A stretch of 7,225 nt of DNA from Myxococcales bacterium UBA5297 (GTDB lineage Bacteria > Myxococcota > Myxococcia > Myxococcales > UBA5297): positions 1-7,225 of the forward strand of contig DHSB01000124.1 in the NCBI GenBank assembly GCA_002408385.1, given 5' to 3'. Both the position numbers and the translations under genes were made by a program. Positions 6,205 through 7,225 of the stretch are shown here, piece by piece (positions within the stretch are counted from its first letter, which is position 1; every line of letters begins with the position of its first letter). Below the pieces are notes generated by a model, which searched no databases, was not told the origin of the DNA, and saw only the letters and a program-made list of their open reading frames with translations.

Positions 6205-6232
6205 GGTATAGTTGCTACAAGAATCATGTCAA
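6205..6232 (-). promoter_or_regulatory. Sigma-70-like promoter of the ATPase/DUF4276 pair
   Basis: On the minus strand a perfect TTGACA (6232-6227) is followed after 16 bases by TATACC (6210-6205). The -35 box consists of the last Leu and Thr codons of brxC, directly before its TGA. Transcription would begin near 6198, so the leader before the ATG at 6193 would be only a few bases and the GAGG ribosome site (6203-6200) would fall at or before the start of the RNA. Either the message is nearly leaderless or the true -10 lies elsewhere. Confidence 0.5.
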
Positions 6233-7225
6233 CCTGATGCGACGACCATTTTCGAGCCGCGCCCCAATCCTCTCCTCCAACTCCACCAGCAAAGCCTTCA
6301 GCTCCGCCCGGCTCGCCACCTCCCGCCCCCGCAACCCGAGCTCCACCTTCACCACCTGAGCGTCCTCAACCCGCGCGAGCGCATCATCGAGCCGGTCATT
6401 TGCGTCCTCCTCCGCCTGAACCAGCCGATGAGGAAACTTCGCTTGCAGCTCTCCGATCGACGGCGCAATCGCCTCCGGCGTCGTATCGAAGAGCGCCTCG
6501 GTAATCGGCCGCAGCACCTTGTGCGCGTCGTCCGATGAGAGCTTCTCGAACCCGCCGCGAGCCTTGACCCTCGCCCGCGCCGCCTCGGCCTCGGTGTTCT
6601 GCCGATTGAGCAGGTTGCGCCGCGTCTCCACGTACCGCTCGCGGATGCGCTCGACCGCCGGGGCCACGCCGTTGATCCCGCGCCACGGCCGATCGCCCTG
6701 GAGCTGCTCGGTGAGCTTTGCCTCTTCCTCCTCGAGGCCTGCCAGCAGCGGTCCTCGACTCCGGGGCTCCCGCGGGTCGCCCCTACGCTCGGGCTGACCG
6801 GGATGGCGCTCCGCTTGACCAATGAACACGTCGCGAAGCTGGTCCAGCTCGGTGTCCCGCACCTCCGCCGCCTGGTTCACCGCGCGAATCGCCTCTTCGG
6901 TCAGCTCCGACTGAAGCATCGCGAGCTGCTGCAGGCCGTCCCTCAAGGCGTCGAGGTTCTTCTTCAGCGCGACGACCGTCGGTTCGACCTGCCGGCTGCG
7001 CAGGCAGTCCTCGAGTGCCTTGCTCAGCCTCGCGATCGCGGGCGGCAGAGCAGGCCGACCGGGCAGCCTGTCGTACCGCGCCTCGACCTCCCGGAGCCGT
7101 TCGCGACGGCCGGGGAACTGCTGAAAGGCGGCGTCCGCGAAGGCGTCGCTGTCCGAGTCGAGCTCCAGCTCGAGGTGGTCAGCGAAGAAGCGCCGGATGG
7201 CGATCTTGTCCCGCGAGGTGACCGG
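6224..7225 (-). CDS. brxC: BREX P-loop protein BrxC, C-terminal 333 residues (5' end beyond the window)
   Basis: The minus-strand frame is open from base 7225 to a TGA at 6226-6224. It matches my knowledge of the BrxC C-terminal region: VTSRDKIAIRRFFADHL, SDAFADAAF, LEDCLRSRQVEPTVVALKK, then RPWRGINGVAPAVERIRERY, GFEKLSSDDAHKVLRPITEA, and the ending QVVKVELGLRGREVASRAEL. BrxC is the large ATPase of BREX, which methylates host DNA through PglX and blocks phage replication. The Walker motifs belong to the missing N-terminal part. The region is helical and probably coiled-coil (residues about 80-150 of the fragment). A Pro/Arg/Gly-rich linker (around 6740-6815) is unusual in such a helical stretch. 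In BREX operons pglX normally follows brxC; here the ATPase/DUF4276 pair follows instead. Confidence 0.75.
   Translation of the reverse strand, partial: PVTSRDKIAIRRFFADHLELELDSDSDAFADAAFQQFPGRRERLREVEARYDRLPGRPALPPAIARLSKALEDCLRSRQVEPTVVALKKNLDALRDGLQQLAMLQSELTEEAIRAVNQAAEVRDTELDQLRDVFIGQAERHPGQPERRGDPREPRSRGPLLAGLEEEEAKLTEQLQGDRPWRGINGVAPAVERIRERYVETRRNLLNRQNTEAEAARARVKARGGFEKLSSDDAHKVLRPITEALFDTTPEAIAPSIGELQAKFPHRLVQAEEDANDRLDDALARVEDAQVVKVELGLRGREVASRAELKALLVELEERIGARLENGRRIRLT

Overview
The window reads as a stretch of a BREX phage-defence locus that has been rearranged and loaded with other defence-type genes. Base composition is high in GC through most of it, with the codon use of a GC-rich bacterium. 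A Myxococcota-like or other GC-rich proteobacterial host is plausible, but the sequence alone does not fix the taxon. All assignments come from reading translated motifs; no database was searched.

Layout from the right edge, following the minus strand. The 3' third of a brxC-like gene (7225 to 6224) enters the window and ends. Thirty bases later comes a two-gene, lower-GC cassette: an OLD/RecF-like ABC ATPase (6193 to 4976) and a DUF4276 TOPRIM-like protein (4979 to 4311), coupled by a four-base GTGA overlap. Next comes a dead 5' fragment of a pglX-like DNA methyltransferase gene (4240 to 3954). Its start codon has become ATA and it carries an in-frame TAG.

The plus strand then holds a separate cassette: an unrecognised 256-residue protein (2510 to 3280) overlapping by one base a PIN-domain nuclease gene (3280 to 3852). 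A possible dyad-embedded promoter precedes it. On its other side lies a second 5' fragment of the same methyltransferase (2052 to 1763), in the same orientation as the first, so the plus-strand cassette sits between direct repeats of about 0.3 kb. This fragment is joined, out of frame, to a short remnant resembling the C-terminus of BrxC (1742 to 1662). Last comes a gene for an AlbA_2 (Schlafen-like)/GHKL ATP-binding protein (1613 to beyond base 1), whose end lies outside the window and passes through a 32-bp-period repeat.

The pattern suggests that the interval between the end of brxC and the start of pglX is an exchange slot. Both the ATPase/DUF4276 pair and the AlbA_2 gene sit directly behind a BrxC C-terminus, and pglX starts bound the modules. 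The PIN pair and the ATPase/DUF4276 pair are the candidates for little-described defence or toxin-antitoxin modules. An intact pglX may lie to the left of base 1, but that cannot be seen here.
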